Shown here in pieces: positions 29,381 to 37,566 of a stretch of 64,000 bases of DNA (its first letter is position 1; each line of letters opens with the position of its first letter). A program made the position numbers and the translations under genes. The DNA comes from Planomicrobium sp. Y74. GTDB taxonomy: Bacteria > Bacillota > Bacilli > Bacillales_A > Planococcaceae. Under the pieces are notes generated by a model. That model saw only the letters and a program-made list of their open reading frames with translations. It searched no databases and had not been told where the DNA came from. The DNA lies in contig NZ_RCWH01000005.1 in NCBI RefSeq assembly GCF_003668635.1, forward strand, positions 518,637 to 582,636, written 5' to 3'.

Positions 29381-30196
29381 ATGTCGTCATTTACTGATCA
29401 AAAAGAATGGCGTTTCTGGGACCAGTCCCTGAGCGCAAAAAATAGATCCGCACTCGAATCATTTGCGGCGGATGATTTATTATGTGAATTGGTCGGCTCG
29501 GGTGCAAGCGTTCCGGCAATACGGACATGGGTCCACGACGATACGGTCGTACTCGGTATCCAGGACCACCGGCTGCCTCATATCAATGAAGGAATCGAAT
29601 TGCTGAAAGAGCGCGGATACAATCCGATTGTCCGGAATTCAGGCGGCCTCGCCGTGGTTCTCGACGAAGGTGTATTGAATATCTCTGTCGTATTGTCGGA
29701 AAAGGAAAGCTCCATTGATATTCCGGAAGGTTACGAAATGATGCTCGATCTTGTAAGGCTGCTGTTCCCGGAAGCGGAAATTGAAGCCTATGAAATTGTC
29801 GGCTCCTATTGTCCTGGTTCATACGACCTCAGCATCGGTGGCCGGAAATTCGCAGGAATTTCGCAGCGCCGCATCCGCAAAGGCATTGCCGTACAAGTAT
29901 ATCTTTGCGTCGAAGGCAGCGGCTCTGAGCGCGCGGAACTGATTCGCGATTTTTATGAAACGGGATTAAAAGGAGAAAAAACGAAATTCGCTTATCCTTC
30001 CATCCAGCCTGAAACGATGGCTTCACTCAGTGAACTGATTGGTCGCAACATCACTGTGGCAGAAGTGGTGGTCGACTTATATAACCTGCTCGAAAAACCG
30101 GAGCTGAAGCCGCTCCAGCCGGAAGAAACCGAGCGCTACGGCTATTACCTCGGACGTGTCGTGGAGCGCAATGCTAAAATGCTGAGCACCACTTGA
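29381..30196 (+). CDS. lipL: Octanoyl-[GcvH]:protein N-octanoyltransferase
   Basis: A 271-residue lipoate-ligase-fold amidotransferase that moves octanoyl groups from GcvH to E2 subunits. NSGGLAVVLDEGVLNISVVL (about residues 86-105) is the substrate-binding region, and SYCPGSYDLSIGGRKFAGISQRR (about 142-164) contains the catalytic Cys and the downstream Lys typical of LipL (YwfL). Replacement of LipM or LplA signatures by this Cys pattern supports the call. GAAGAGGAG lies before the ATG at 29381; the frame extends seven codons further without a better site. Confidence 0.9.
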   Translation: MSSFTDQKEWRFWDQSLSAKNRSALESFAADDLLCELVGSGASVPAIRTWVHDDTVVLGIQDHRLPHINEGIELLKERGYNPIVRNSGGLAVVLDEGVLNISVVLSEKESSIDIPEGYEMMLDLVRLLFPEAEIEAYEIVGSYCPGSYDLSIGGRKFAGISQRRIRKGIAVQVYLCVEGSGSERAELIRDFYETGLKGEKTKFAYPSIQPETMASLSELIGRNITVAEVVVDLYNLLEKPELKPLQPEETERYGYYLGRVVERNAKMLSTT

Positions 30197-30255
30197 ATGG
30201 CTGAAGCAGACTGATGTAAACTGAAGAATAAAAAGAAAAATCTGGAGGTGCGTGT

Positions 30256-31560
30256 GTGGATTATGCAAATCAGAAATTAGCGGAAGAGAAAGTTTTTAAA
30301 GATCCGGTTCACCGGTATATCCACGTACGCGACCAAGTCATTTGGGATTTGATCAATGCCCGGGAATTTCAGCGTATGCGCCGCATCAAACAGCTTGGCA
30401 CATCATATCTGGTGTTTCATGGAGCGGAGCACAGCCGTTTCAGCCATTCGCTTGGCGTTTACGAAATTGTGCGCCGCATACTTGATGATATATTCCACGG
30501 CCGTCCGGAATGGGATGAAAGTGAACGTCTCGTCGTTCTTTGTGCAGCCTTATTGCACGATCTGGGCCACGGCCCGTTTTCGCATTCATTTGAGAAAGTA
30601 TTCAATGTCGACCATGAGGATTTCACGCGTGAAATCCTGCAGGGTGATACGGAAGTGAACAGCATCCTGAAGAAAGTTGCGCCGGATTTTCCGAAGAAAG
30701 TGGCGGAAGTGATCGGCAAAACCTATGCCAATAAACAAGTGGTTTCCTTGATATCCAGCCAGATCGATGCAGACCGGATGGATTATTTGCAACGGGATGC
30801 CTATTATACAGGGGTTTCCTACGGCCATTTTGATATGGAACGGATTCTCCGGGTCATGCGGCCGTTTGAAGACCAAGTTGTCATCAAATCGAGCGGCATG
30901 CATGCGGTTGAAGATTACATCATGAGCCGTTACCAAATGTATTGGCAGGTTTATTTCCATCCGGTAGCGCGCAGTGCCGAAGTGATTCTTCGGAAGATTC
31001 TTCAGCGCGCCAAATATTTGAGCGGCCATGGTTATAAATTCGAGCAGCCGCCGACACATTTTTTTGCCTTTTTCGATCAATCTTTTACGCTGAAAGATTA
31101 TCTGGCACTGGATGAAGGTGTGCTGATGACCTATTTCCAGCTATGGATTACAGAACGCGATCCGATTCTTTCAGATCTTTGCGATCGTTTCGTCAACCGC
31201 CGTCTGTTCCAGTATGTCGATTTCGATCCTGGAAAAGACTATAAAAAACTTGGCGAACTGGCGCAGTTATTCCAAAAAGCCGGCATCGATCCGGAATATT
31301 ATTTGATAGATGATTCGACATCCGATCTGCCTTATGACTTTTACCGGCCAGGCGAGGAAGAGGAACGCCTGCCGATACATCTTCTGATGCCGACTGGCGA
31401 CATCAAGGAATTGTCACGCCTGTCCCAGATTGTTGATGGGATTTCCGGCAAACGGCGCACTGACTATAAATTATATTTCCCTGCGGAATTATTGATTGAT
31501 GGCAAAAAGAAGGAAATAAAACAGCAAATACTTGAGTTACTAAGAGAAGGAGGGGTTTGA
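30256..31560 (+). CDS. ywfO: HD-domain phosphohydrolase YwfO
   Basis: A 434-residue dNTPase-like HD protein. The metal set is EHSRFSHSLGVYEI (H near residue 60), AALLHDLGHGPFSHSFE (HD near residue 97) and SSQIDADRMDYLQRDAYYTG (D near residue 172). The sequence after HD is close to SAMHD1/dGTPase relatives; B. subtilis YwfO is the matching neighbour gene. The likely reaction is hydrolysis of (d)NTPs, not proven here. Start GTG at 30256 after CTGGAGGTG. It is immediately followed by ywgA. Confidence 0.88.
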   Translation: MDYANQKLAEEKVFKDPVHRYIHVRDQVIWDLINAREFQRMRRIKQLGTSYLVFHGAEHSRFSHSLGVYEIVRRILDDIFHGRPEWDESERLVVLCAALLHDLGHGPFSHSFEKVFNVDHEDFTREILQGDTEVNSILKKVAPDFPKKVAEVIGKTYANKQVVSLISSQIDADRMDYLQRDAYYTGVSYGHFDMERILRVMRPFEDQVVIKSSGMHAVEDYIMSRYQMYWQVYFHPVARSAEVILRKILQRAKYLSGHGYKFEQPPTHFFAFFDQSFTLKDYLALDEGVLMTYFQLWITERDPILSDLCDRFVNRRLFQYVDFDPGKDYKKLGELAQLFQKAGIDPEYYLIDDSTSDLPYDFYRPGEEEERLPIHLLMPTGDIKELSRLSQIVDGISGKRRTDYKLYFPAELLIDGKKKEIKQQILELLREGGV

Positions 31561-32055
31561 TTGCTCCAGGAACACGCAAAAATAGTGGATTTCATCTCCA
31601 CGGCGGAAGGTGTAACCGGACGCAAGAAATTGCAGAAGATGATATACATATTGAAGAAAATCGGTGTGCCGTTTCAAGAAAAATACGAATTTCATATTTA
31701 TGGACCGTATTCGGAAGAACTGACTGCGCGCATTGAAGAACTTTGTGATATGGGTTTTATTCTCGAGCAGAAAGAAGATAAAAGTTCCTACGTCCAATAC
31801 CGCTACACGGTGACGGATGAAGGGCTGGAATTCAGAAATGCGCTTGGCAAGCCGGTGTTCGAAAACAGTGAACATGCCATCCAGCTAAATGGTAAAAGCG
31901 CCAGATTTCTGGAATTGACGGCGACATTGCTGTTCTTTGATGATTTGGAGCAGGATGAGCAGATTGCGAAACTCCACAGCGTCAAAGGGAAGCTTAATTT
32001 TACAGAAGAAGAAATTGCGGAGGCATTTGCTTTTATAGAAGAATTGAAGCAGTAA
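31561..32055 (+). CDS. ywgA: YwgA family protein
   Basis: A 164-residue protein that looks like a winged-helix fold: GRKKLQKMIYILKKIGVPF near residue 20, then FHIYGPYSEELTARIEELCDMGFI, as in YwgA proteins of Bacillales. No function is established. The TTG at 31561 starts one base after the ywfO stop, with AAGGAGGGG upstream, so it is translationally coupled to ywfO. A stem follows the stop, but the T run is missing because a repeat begins there. Confidence 0.82.
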   Translation: MLQEHAKIVDFISTAEGVTGRKKLQKMIYILKKIGVPFQEKYEFHIYGPYSEELTARIEELCDMGFILEQKEDKSSYVQYRYTVTDEGLEFRNALGKPVFENSEHAIQLNGKSARFLELTATLLFFDDLEQDEQIAKLHSVKGKLNFTEEEIAEAFAFIEELKQ

Positions 32056-32068
32056 GTTTTGCAAAATA

Positions 32069-32091
32069 AAAAGCTTCCTTGAAGGAAGCTG
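32069..32091 (+). terminator. Terminator-like stem after ywgA without a T tract
   Basis: AAGCTTCC TTGA GGAAGCT forms a clean stem preceded by A's, but it is followed by GGGGTGGAG where a T tract would be expected. The dispersed repeat starts a few bases later, so it may have displaced the T tract. Confidence 0.5.
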
Positions 32092-32094
32092 GGG

Positions 32095-32228
32095 TGGAGT
32101 CGCTTTTCTTAGTGTCCAGACTCCGGCGGCCAAGGCTTGACCGACGCCTGCGAGGTCAAGGCTTTGCGACGAAGCTAGCGCAGCGATGCAGGAGCACAGA
32201 GCTGAACGGGCACAGTCGCTTTTCTTTA
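32095..32228. repeat. Dispersed modular repeat, copy D
   Basis: It has the standard end TCTTAGTGTCCAGACTCC, a stem CTTGACC (32136-32142) with GGTCAAG (32154-32160), then CTTTGCGACGAAGCTAGC GCAGCGATGCAGGAGCA, the conserved module shared base for base with copies E and H. It ends GTCGCTTTTCTTTA at the stop of ywhB. Confidence 0.85.
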
Positions 32229-32411
32229 CTGATCAGAAAAAAGTTTCCCCTTCGTGCCGTAATCGGTTTTCTTCATGTCTTCGATGAAAACGACAACGTT
32301 CTCGACAGGTGCACCGGTTGTTTCGGAAACAGCTTCCGTGACTTTCTCGACAAGTGCGCGTTTCTGGTCTTCCGTTCGTCCTTCGAGCATTTTAACAGTT
32401 ACGTATGGCAT
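32226..32411 (-). CDS. ywhB: 4-oxalocrotonate tautomerase family enzyme
   Basis: A 61-residue tautomerase of the small 4-OT class, normally a hexamer. The catalytic Pro follows the initiator Met (MPYVTVKMLEGRT), and Arg in the GRTEDQK segment fits the family. The natural substrate is unknown. AAAAGGAG lies 11 bases before the ATG at 32411; the longer frame would remove Pro-1 from the N-terminus. The gene lies between ywgA and ywhD as in B. subtilis, but on the opposite strand from its neighbours. Confidence 0.9.
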   Translation of the reverse strand: MPYVTVKMLEGRTEDQKRALVEKVTEAVSETTGAPVENVVVFIEDMKKTDYGTKGKLFSDQ

Positions 32412-32473
32412 AATGGACACAGCTCCTTTTCTTTGGGTTAGCCTTATCATAGCAGAATGGAGGGAATGTACAC

Positions 32474-32989
32474 ATGTCGAACAATGAAAAACCAAAACAA
32501 AAAGTAGGATTCACCATTATAAAAGACGATCCAACCGACGGCCATAAAGGCTACGGCATCGGATCTCTTTCGCTGGAAAACGTCTCACCGCTGTTTATCG
32601 ATGTTGCCGAACAGGAAGCATTTATCGATATCGGTGCCATGCACGCCCGCAGTCAGGTGGAGAAGGGCATCAAATTCACAACGAATCGAGAGGATTCGGA
32701 AGGCGGCAAGGATTACTGGCTAGTCTGGATTACCATCGATTTCAACCCGGAAGGTCCTTATTACGCAGGGGTAACAGCCTGTGAGATGGTAGTGAACCGT
32801 GAAAAACGCCGCGGCTATAAAATATTGGCCGACCACGTCAACCGTATGGATAAATCGATGAAACGCAGAATTTTGGTCGATAACATGGACGCGCCATCTA
32901 AACGCGTGCTCGCTGAGTATTTGCGAAGCCACAACCCTGAAATGTGGGAGCGGAGTTCCGAACAGCTGCACAACGAACTGGATGTTTAA
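32474..32989 (+). CDS. ywhD: YwhD family protein
   Basis: A 171-residue cytosolic protein of the YwhD family, recognised by GFTIIKDDPTDGHKGYGIGS near the N-terminus and by its place before speE. It has a mixed alpha/beta composition and no catalytic motif that I can name. GGAGGGAATGTACAC precedes the ATG. In B. subtilis a penicillin-binding protein gene (pbpG) sits between ywhD and speE; here that place is taken by a non-coding stretch with a small RNA candidate. Confidence 0.85.
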   Translation: MSNNEKPKQKVGFTIIKDDPTDGHKGYGIGSLSLENVSPLFIDVAEQEAFIDIGAMHARSQVEKGIKFTTNREDSEGGKDYWLVWITIDFNPEGPYYAGVTACEMVVNREKRRGYKILADHVNRMDKSMKRRILVDNMDAPSKRVLAEYLRSHNPEMWERSSEQLHNELDV

Positions 32990-33000
32990 GCCGAGTTAGA

Positions 33001-33038
33001 AAGAGTTTCAGCCGGATAACGGCTGGAGCTCTTTTTCA
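33001..33038 (+). terminator. Terminator after ywhD
   Basis: GAGTTTCAGCCG, GATAA, CGGCTGGAGCTC followed by TTTTT. Confidence 0.85.
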
Positions 33039-33231
33039 TGTTGATTCTATCTAAGGCAATCGGTGTTATAAAAAGAGTGTTTCTCTCTACTATCACTTGA
33101 CTGATATAATGTTTCGCTGTGTTGGCAGGTCACAGATTTACTGAAATGAAAAGTCGTTTTTTTGCTGTCGACCGTATTTTTTTATTATTTTTGAACAAAA
33201 TATGACTTTTGAAAATGGGTATAACAGGCAG

Positions 33232-33260
33232 TTGAAGTTGCAGGGAAAAGGAAGTACACT
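33232..33260 (+). promoter_or_regulatory. SigA-type promoter for a small RNA
   Basis: TTGAAG (33232-33237) and TACACT (33255-33260) are separated by exactly 17 bases. Transcription would start near 33267. No coding frame begins downstream before the terminator. Confidence 0.6.
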
Positions 33261-33266
33261 AGGGAT

Positions 33267-33431
33267 ACAGCTTTTAAATAGAAAGCTAGGACACCTGTCG
33301 GCAAGCAAGTGCCGTGAGTGATTGTGAGTAAACCCAAGCCCAATGCCTCATGTCACTTTCTTCGCCAAACAGGATTAAAAAGGTTTTCTGTGCAGGGAAA
33401 AATTCTCTGTGCAGAAAGCCTTTTTAATTTA
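33267..33431 (+). ncRNA. Candidate independent small RNA upstream of speE
   Basis: A region of about 165 bases is bounded by a good promoter and a strong terminator (AAGGTTTTCTGTGCAG ... CTGTGCAGAAAGCCTTTTT, 33378-33427) and contains no plausible start codon with a ribosome site. It holds two short hairpins (AGCTTT/AAAGCT; GGCA/TGCC) and a C-rich, probably unpaired part with AAACCCAAGCCCAATGCC. It does not match riboswitch cores I know. An independent sRNA or a long speE leader with attenuation are both possible; speE has its own promoter beyond the terminator, which favours an sRNA. The forespore RNA csfG of Bacillus was considered, but I cannot confirm its sequence or site from memory. Confidence 0.5.
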
Positions 33432-33481
33432 AAGAATAATATTGTGCTAGGCGGGTAAAGGAGACTGTGGGAAAAATTCTA

Positions 33482-33509
33482 TTGCACTTTCGTCCAAAAC
33501 ACTTATACT
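33482..33509 (+). promoter_or_regulatory. Probable speE promoter
   Basis: TTGCAC (33482-33487), 16 bases, TATACT (33504-33509). It lies 43 bases before the speE start, beyond the small-RNA terminator. Confidence 0.55.
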
Positions 33510-33552
33510 TTTTTAAGTGATTACTATAAGAGATAAAGGAGTTTGATTATAG

Positions 33553-34386
33553 ATGGCAGGATTCTGGTACACAGAAAAGCAGACTGAGAATTTCGGTATT
33601 ACAATGAAGATCAACAAAACGCTTCACACGGAGCAGACGGATTTTCAATATTTGGAAATGGCAGAAACAGCTGAATGGGGCAATATGCTGTTCCTTGACG
33701 GCATGGTCATGACTTCGGAAAAAGACGAATTTGTTTATCATGAAATGGTGGCGCACGTGCCCTTGTTTACGCATCCTAACCCGGAAAATGTACTGGTTGT
33801 AGGCGGCGGCGACGGCGGAGTTATCCGTGAAATCCTGAAGCACCCTTCTGTTAAAAAAGCGACGCTGGTCGATATCGACGGCAAAGTGATCGAGTACTCG
33901 AAGAAATTCCTGCCATCGATTGCATCCGGCCTTGAAGATGCGCGCGTGGAAGTGATTGTTGGAGACGGCTTCATGCACATCGCGGAATCAGATAACGAAT
34001 ACGACGTTATCATGGTTGATTCAACTGAACCGGTTGGGCCGGCTGTGAATTTATTCTCCAAAGGATTTTATGCCGGTATTTCAAAAGCGTTAAAAGAAGA
34101 CGGCATTTTTGTCGCTCAATCTGACAACCCTTGGTTCAAAGGCGATTTGATCAAGCAGGTTCAAAGTGACGTGCGGGAAATTTTCCCGATTACGAAACTG
34201 TATTTGGCAAACATTCCAACATATCCGAGCGGTCTGTGGGCATTCACGATCGGTTCGAAAAAGTACGATCCGTTGACTGTGCCGGCTGAGCGTTTCCATG
34301 ATATCGAAACAAAATACTACACGGAGGAGCTGCACAACGCGGCATTTGCGCTCCCTAAATTCGTGAAAGATTTGGCAGGCGAATAA
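33553..34386 (+). CDS. speE: Spermidine synthase
   Basis: A 277-residue aminopropyltransferase that joins decarboxylated SAM to putrescine. [16 protein letters not shown] (about residues 80-95) is the dcSAM-binding GGGDG motif, [16 protein letters not shown] follows, and [14 protein letters not shown] near residue 151 holds the catalytic Asp. Length is normal. AAAGGAG lies 11 bases before the ATG. It forms an operon with speB, the start of which is 3 bases after its stop. Confidence 0.96.
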   Translation: MAGFWYTEKQTENFGITMKINKTLHTEQTDFQYLEMAETAEWGNMLFLDGMVMTSEKDEFVYHEMVAHVPLFTHPNPENVLVVGGGDGGVIREILKHPSVKKATLVDIDGKVIEYSKKFLPSIASGLEDARVEVIVGDGFMHIAESDNEYDVIMVDSTEPVGPAVNLFSKGFYAGISKALKEDGIFVAQSDNPWFKGDLIKQVQSDVREIFPITKLYLANIPTYPSGLWAFTIGSKKYDPLTVPAERFHDIETKYYTEELHNAAFALPKFVKDLAGE

Positions 34387-34389
34387 AAT

Positions 34390-35262
34390 ATGAGATTCGA
34401 CGAAACTTATTCAGGCAAAGTATTCATTAAAAGCCATCCGAATTATGAAGAGTCAAAAGCGGTTCTATACGGCATGCCGATGGACTGGACGGTAAGCTAC
34501 CGTCCCGGTTCCCGTTTCGGCCCGAATAAAATCCGTGAAGTATCAATCGGCCTGGAAGAATACAGCCCGTACCTTGACCGCGAACTGGAAGACGTGAAGT
34601 TTTTCGATGCAGGCGATATTCCGTTGCCATTCGGCAATCCGGAAAAATCGTTGCTGGAAATTGAAACTTATGTTCATACCTTACTGAAGGATGACAAGAT
34701 TCCGATGGGCATGGGCGGTGAGCATTTGGTGTCATTGCCGGTGATGAAAGCTGTCGCCAGCAAATACGACGACTTGGCAATCATTCATTTCGACGCGCAT
34801 ACGGACCTACGTGAAAACTATGAAGGCGAAGAATATTCGCATTCGACGCCGATCCGCAAAATCGCGGACCACATCGGACCGACAAACGTTTATTCATTCG
34901 GCATCCGTTCCGGAATGAAAGAAGAATTCGAATGGGCAAAAGAACAGGGTATGCACATTTCGAAATTCGAAGTTCTCGAGCCTTTGAAAGAAGTATTGCC
35001 GACGCTTGAAGGGCGCAATGTCTACGTGACGATCGACATGGACGTATTGGATCCGGCGCATGCGCCAGGCACAGGGACTGTCGACGCTGGCGGCATCACG
35101 TCGCGCGAGCTGTTGGCATCCATCCACGCCATTGCTGCATCCGGCGTTAATGTTGTCGGCTTCGACCTGGTCGAACTGGCACCCGTATACGACCATTCCG
35201 ACCAGACGGCGAATACAGCGAGCAAGCTGATTCGTGAAATGATTCTGGGTTGGGTGAAGTAA
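34390..35262 (+). CDS. speB: Agmatinase
   Basis: A 290-residue ureohydrolase that splits agmatine to putrescine and urea, supplying SpeE. The manganese sites are MGGEHLVSLPV (His near residue 104), AIIHFDAHTDLRENY (DAHTD near 131-135) and VYVTIDMDVLDPAHAPGTGT (DxD near 215). SFGIRSG near 173 is a further family motif. It is immediately downstream of speE. A repeat block follows its stop directly, and a terminator lies beyond that. Confidence 0.95.
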   Translation: MRFDETYSGKVFIKSHPNYEESKAVLYGMPMDWTVSYRPGSRFGPNKIREVSIGLEEYSPYLDRELEDVKFFDAGDIPLPFGNPEKSLLEIETYVHTLLKDDKIPMGMGGEHLVSLPVMKAVASKYDDLAIIHFDAHTDLRENYEGEEYSHSTPIRKIADHIGPTNVYSFGIRSGMKEEFEWAKEQGMHISKFEVLEPLKEVLPTLEGRNVYVTIDMDVLDPAHAPGTGTVDAGGITSRELLASIHAIAASGVNVVGFDLVELAPVYDHSDQTANTASKLIREMILGWVK

Positions 35263-35264
35263 AG

Positions 35265-35462
35265 AAAAGCGAAAACGGGCGCATAGCTCCGACAAGCAAG
35301 AGATGGACCAAATGTAATTTGGGACATCTCTTTGCGACGAAGCTAGCGCAGCGATGCAGGAGCAATAAGGGGTTAGGCAGAACAGCGTAGCGGTCTTGAC
35401 CGCGCAGCTGGGCTGACTTATGACCCGAAGAGCTGGGCCGTCGGAGTCTGGACAATAGAAAA
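35265..35462. repeat. Dispersed modular repeat, copy E
   Basis: It begins AGAAAAGCGAAAACGGGCGC and ends GGAGTCTGGACAATAGAAAA, the two family ends. A long stem lies at 35298-35332: AAGAGATG and CCAAAT pair with ATTTGG and CATCTCTT, interrupted by symmetric GA/GA. The conserved module CTTTGCGACGAAGCTAGC GCAGCGATGCAGGAGCA follows. Confidence 0.85.
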
Positions 35463-35473
35463 GCAATCCTATA

Positions 35474-35512
35474 GAAAGGCGGTCCGGAAAAATTTCCGGA
35501 CCGCCTTTTTTG
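35474..35512 (+). terminator. Terminator of the speE-speB unit, beyond repeat E
   Basis: AAGGCGGTCCGGAAA and TTTCCGGACCGCC with TTTTTT. It lies 210 bases after the speB stop, on the far side of the repeat, as if the repeat had entered between gene and terminator. Confidence 0.9.
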
Positions 35513-35530
35513 TGTGCAATTTTGGGCTGC

Positions 35531-35645
35531 CGCGGATAAGTACTGTCTAGGCGCGGATAAAAACTCTTTTGCCGCCGATAAGTTGAATCTAGCCGCGGAT
35601 AAATCAACGTTAGGCGCGGATAAACAGCCTCCAGCCACAGATAAA
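35531..35645. repeat. Phased array: CGCGGATAA every 21 bp, six units
   Basis: CGCGGATAA or a one/two-base variant starts at 35531, 35552, 35573, 35594, 35615 and 35636, exactly 21 bp apart. Spacers (about 12 bases) are unrelated. The frame is open on both strands because 21 is a multiple of three, but no ribosome site supports translation. Confidence 0.88.
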
Positions 35646-35748
35646 ACACAAAATCCTCCCCATTCCTCCAAAAAAGAAGACGTAATTTATGTTTATTCCT
35701 GTCTATTTAGAGAAATGGTTACCTAACAAGCTAAAAGGGGAGAGCAAT

Positions 35749-36993
35749 ATGCATGAATTTAATGAAGTCTTTATTCAAATTCTCATATTATTGGCGATTG
35801 CAATCGCGGTCGTGGGCATTGCCAAGAAGATCAACCAGCCGGACACGATTGCGCTTGTGCTGGTCGGCTTATTGCTGGGCGTGATCAACCTGCCATTTCC
35901 GCTGATTGACCATGCGGAAGAATTCATCACCCAATCGGAAGTGTTCCAGGTCATCATCATTTCCTTGTTCCTGCCGATTCTTTTGGGGGATGCGACGCTC
36001 AAGCTTCCGTTCCATCATTTATATCAACAGAAAAACACAGTGATTGGCATGGCTCTCGGAGGAACTTTTCTGTCGTTCATCATTATCGGCTTCTCAGCAC
36101 ATTTTCTGATTGGCATGCCGATTGCCGTAGCCTTTACGTTTGCCGCATTGATGAGTGCGACAGATCCGATTAGCGTACTCTCCATATTCAAATCTGCCGG
36201 AGTTTCACAAAAGCTGTCGACCATCATGGAAGGCGAATCCCTCTTCAATGACGGAATTGCGATAGTCCTGTTCCAAATCTCGTCCATTTATCTGCTGACT
36301 TATATAGAAATGGGCTGGGCAGGCATAGGCAGCGGGGTGTGGCTGTTTTTACGGTTTGCCATAGGTGGAGTTCTGGTCGGTGTCATCCTCGGTTTTCTCT
36401 TTTCACAAATCATTCGCTTTTACGACGATTATCCATTTGAAATCGCCATCTCGGCACTGCTGTTCTTCGGCAGTTATTTTATTGCAGAACATCTTCATGT
36501 CTCTGGTGTTATTGCAGTCGTTGCCGGTGGATTCGTCTTCGGGGATTACGGCGGAAAAATCGGGATGTCTGCGACGACTGAAAGGAACATCAATTCTTTT
36601 TGGGATGTCATAACATTGATCGCCAACTCACTCATCTTCCTGATTGTCGGTCTGGAAATACGTAATATCGACTTTATGGGTCAATGGAATATCATCTTGT
36701 ACGCAATCTTGATCGTAATCGGAGCGCGGATTATTGCCATTTTCCTCAGTACCATGCCGGCGAAAAGCTTGAGCAGAAAGGAAAGAATCCTTGTGAACTG
36801 GGGAGGGCTAAAGGGAAGTTTGTCGATTGCACTGGCACTTAGCCTTCCGACAAGTTTCGAAGGCAGGGACACACTGTTGCTGCTGACATTTTCCGTAGTG
36901 CTGTTTTCCTTGATCGTTCAGGGTCTGACAATAAAACCGTTGATCGCGAAACTTGGCCTCAATCAAAAAGAACAGGATGATGAGGCGCATTAA
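35749..36993 (+). CDS. CPA1-type Na+/H+ antiporter
   Basis: A 414-residue membrane exchanger with about 12 hydrophobic helices. SATDPISVLSIFKSAGVSQKLSTIMEGESLFNDGIAIVLF (about residues 139-178) contains the ND/DP ion-translocation motifs of NhaP-type CPA1 exchangers, and a conserved arginine lies in the ILVNWGGLKGSLSIALALSLP region near 350. Unlike the antiporter at 268-2118 it has no cytosolic regulatory domain. AAAAGGGGAGAG precedes the ATG at 35749; the longer frame adds 20 residues without a site. It stands alone downstream of the CGCGGATAA array. Confidence 0.88.
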   Translation: MHEFNEVFIQILILLAIAIAVVGIAKKINQPDTIALVLVGLLLGVINLPFPLIDHAEEFITQSEVFQVIIISLFLPILLGDATLKLPFHHLYQQKNTVIGMALGGTFLSFIIIGFSAHFLIGMPIAVAFTFAALMSATDPISVLSIFKSAGVSQKLSTIMEGESLFNDGIAIVLFQISSIYLLTYIEMGWAGIGSGVWLFLRFAIGGVLVGVILGFLFSQIIRFYDDYPFEIAISALLFFGSYFIAEHLHVSGVIAVVAGGFVFGDYGGKIGMSATTERNINSFWDVITLIANSLIFLIVGLEIRNIDFMGQWNIILYAILIVIGARIIAIFLSTMPAKSLSRKERILVNWGGLKGSLSIALALSLPTSFEGRDTLLLLTFSVVLFSLIVQGLTIKPLIAKLGLNQKEQDDEAH

Positions 36994-37155
36994 CTTAATG
37001 GTTGTATCTTCCGGGCAGTTGTCTGAAACCCATTCCATGGGACAGACAGCTGCTCCGCTCTTTTCCTGTCGGTGTCGAAATAGAAACTTAATTGAAAAAT
37101 CCTGCGGACTCGGGCTATAATATAAAGGTTATTATTGAACGGGGAGGCGGCAACT

Positions 37156-37566
37156 GTGGAAAAATCAGTGAATATCAAACTGACGACGACCATCCGCCAG
37201 CCGGATATGGAAGAGCAAGTGATGAAACTGCAATCCCACGGGACATTGACGGAAAAAAACAACCGCCAATACCTTCAATACCGGGAGCAGCAGGATGAGC
37301 TTGAGATTCGGACCATTGTGAAATTCAATGAAGAAGAAGCGGTAATTATGAGAAGCGGCGGCCTTAAGATGAGGTTACCGTTTTTATTGCATAAAGAGCA
37401 GACAGGAAACCTGACAAACGCGCAGGGTTCTTTTATGCTGACGACGACCGCCCATGAGTTATCTGTTAGCGGAACTCATTTTAAAGTCCGGTATGATTTA
37501 ACGTTCGGCGCTGATTATGCCGGAGAGTATGAAATGGAAATTCAATTTATGGAGGCTACAAAATGA
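37156..37566 (+). CDS. ywiB: YwiB family protein (DUF1934)
   Basis: A 136-residue beta-barrel-like protein of the YwiB/DUF1934 family, with [20 protein letters not shown] near residue 63 and [21 protein letters not shown] at the end. Its function is unknown, but it is paired with argS in many Bacilli. The start is GTG at 37156, 8 bases after GGGGAGG; a TTG at 37135 lies upstream of that site and is rejected. Its stop overlaps the argS start (ATGA). Confidence 0.85.
   Translation: MEKSVNIKLTTTIRQPDMEEQVMKLQSHGTLTEKNNRQYLQYREQQDELEIRTIVKFNEEEAVIMRSGGLKMRLPFLLHKEQTGNLTNAQGSFMLTTTAHELSVSGTHFKVRYDLTFGADYAGEYEMEIQFMEATK

Noticed and set aside
33082..33110. Extended -10 (TGATATAAT) at 33102-33110 as a further promoter
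   Set aside because: There is no -35 at any normal spacing and no gene or RNA unit clearly begins from it; the better promoter lies at 33232.
34894..35671. Long minus-strand frames opposite speB and repeat E
   Set aside because: They combine the antisense of speB, a repeat unit and the CGCGGATAA array; there is no start signal.
35514..35726. 70-codon open frame with ADKxxxx heptads (and its reverse-strand partner with YPRLDST heptads)
   Set aside because: The frame is open only because the CGCGGATAA array has a 21-bp period. There is no ribosome site, and sister arrays with 20-bp spacing are not open.
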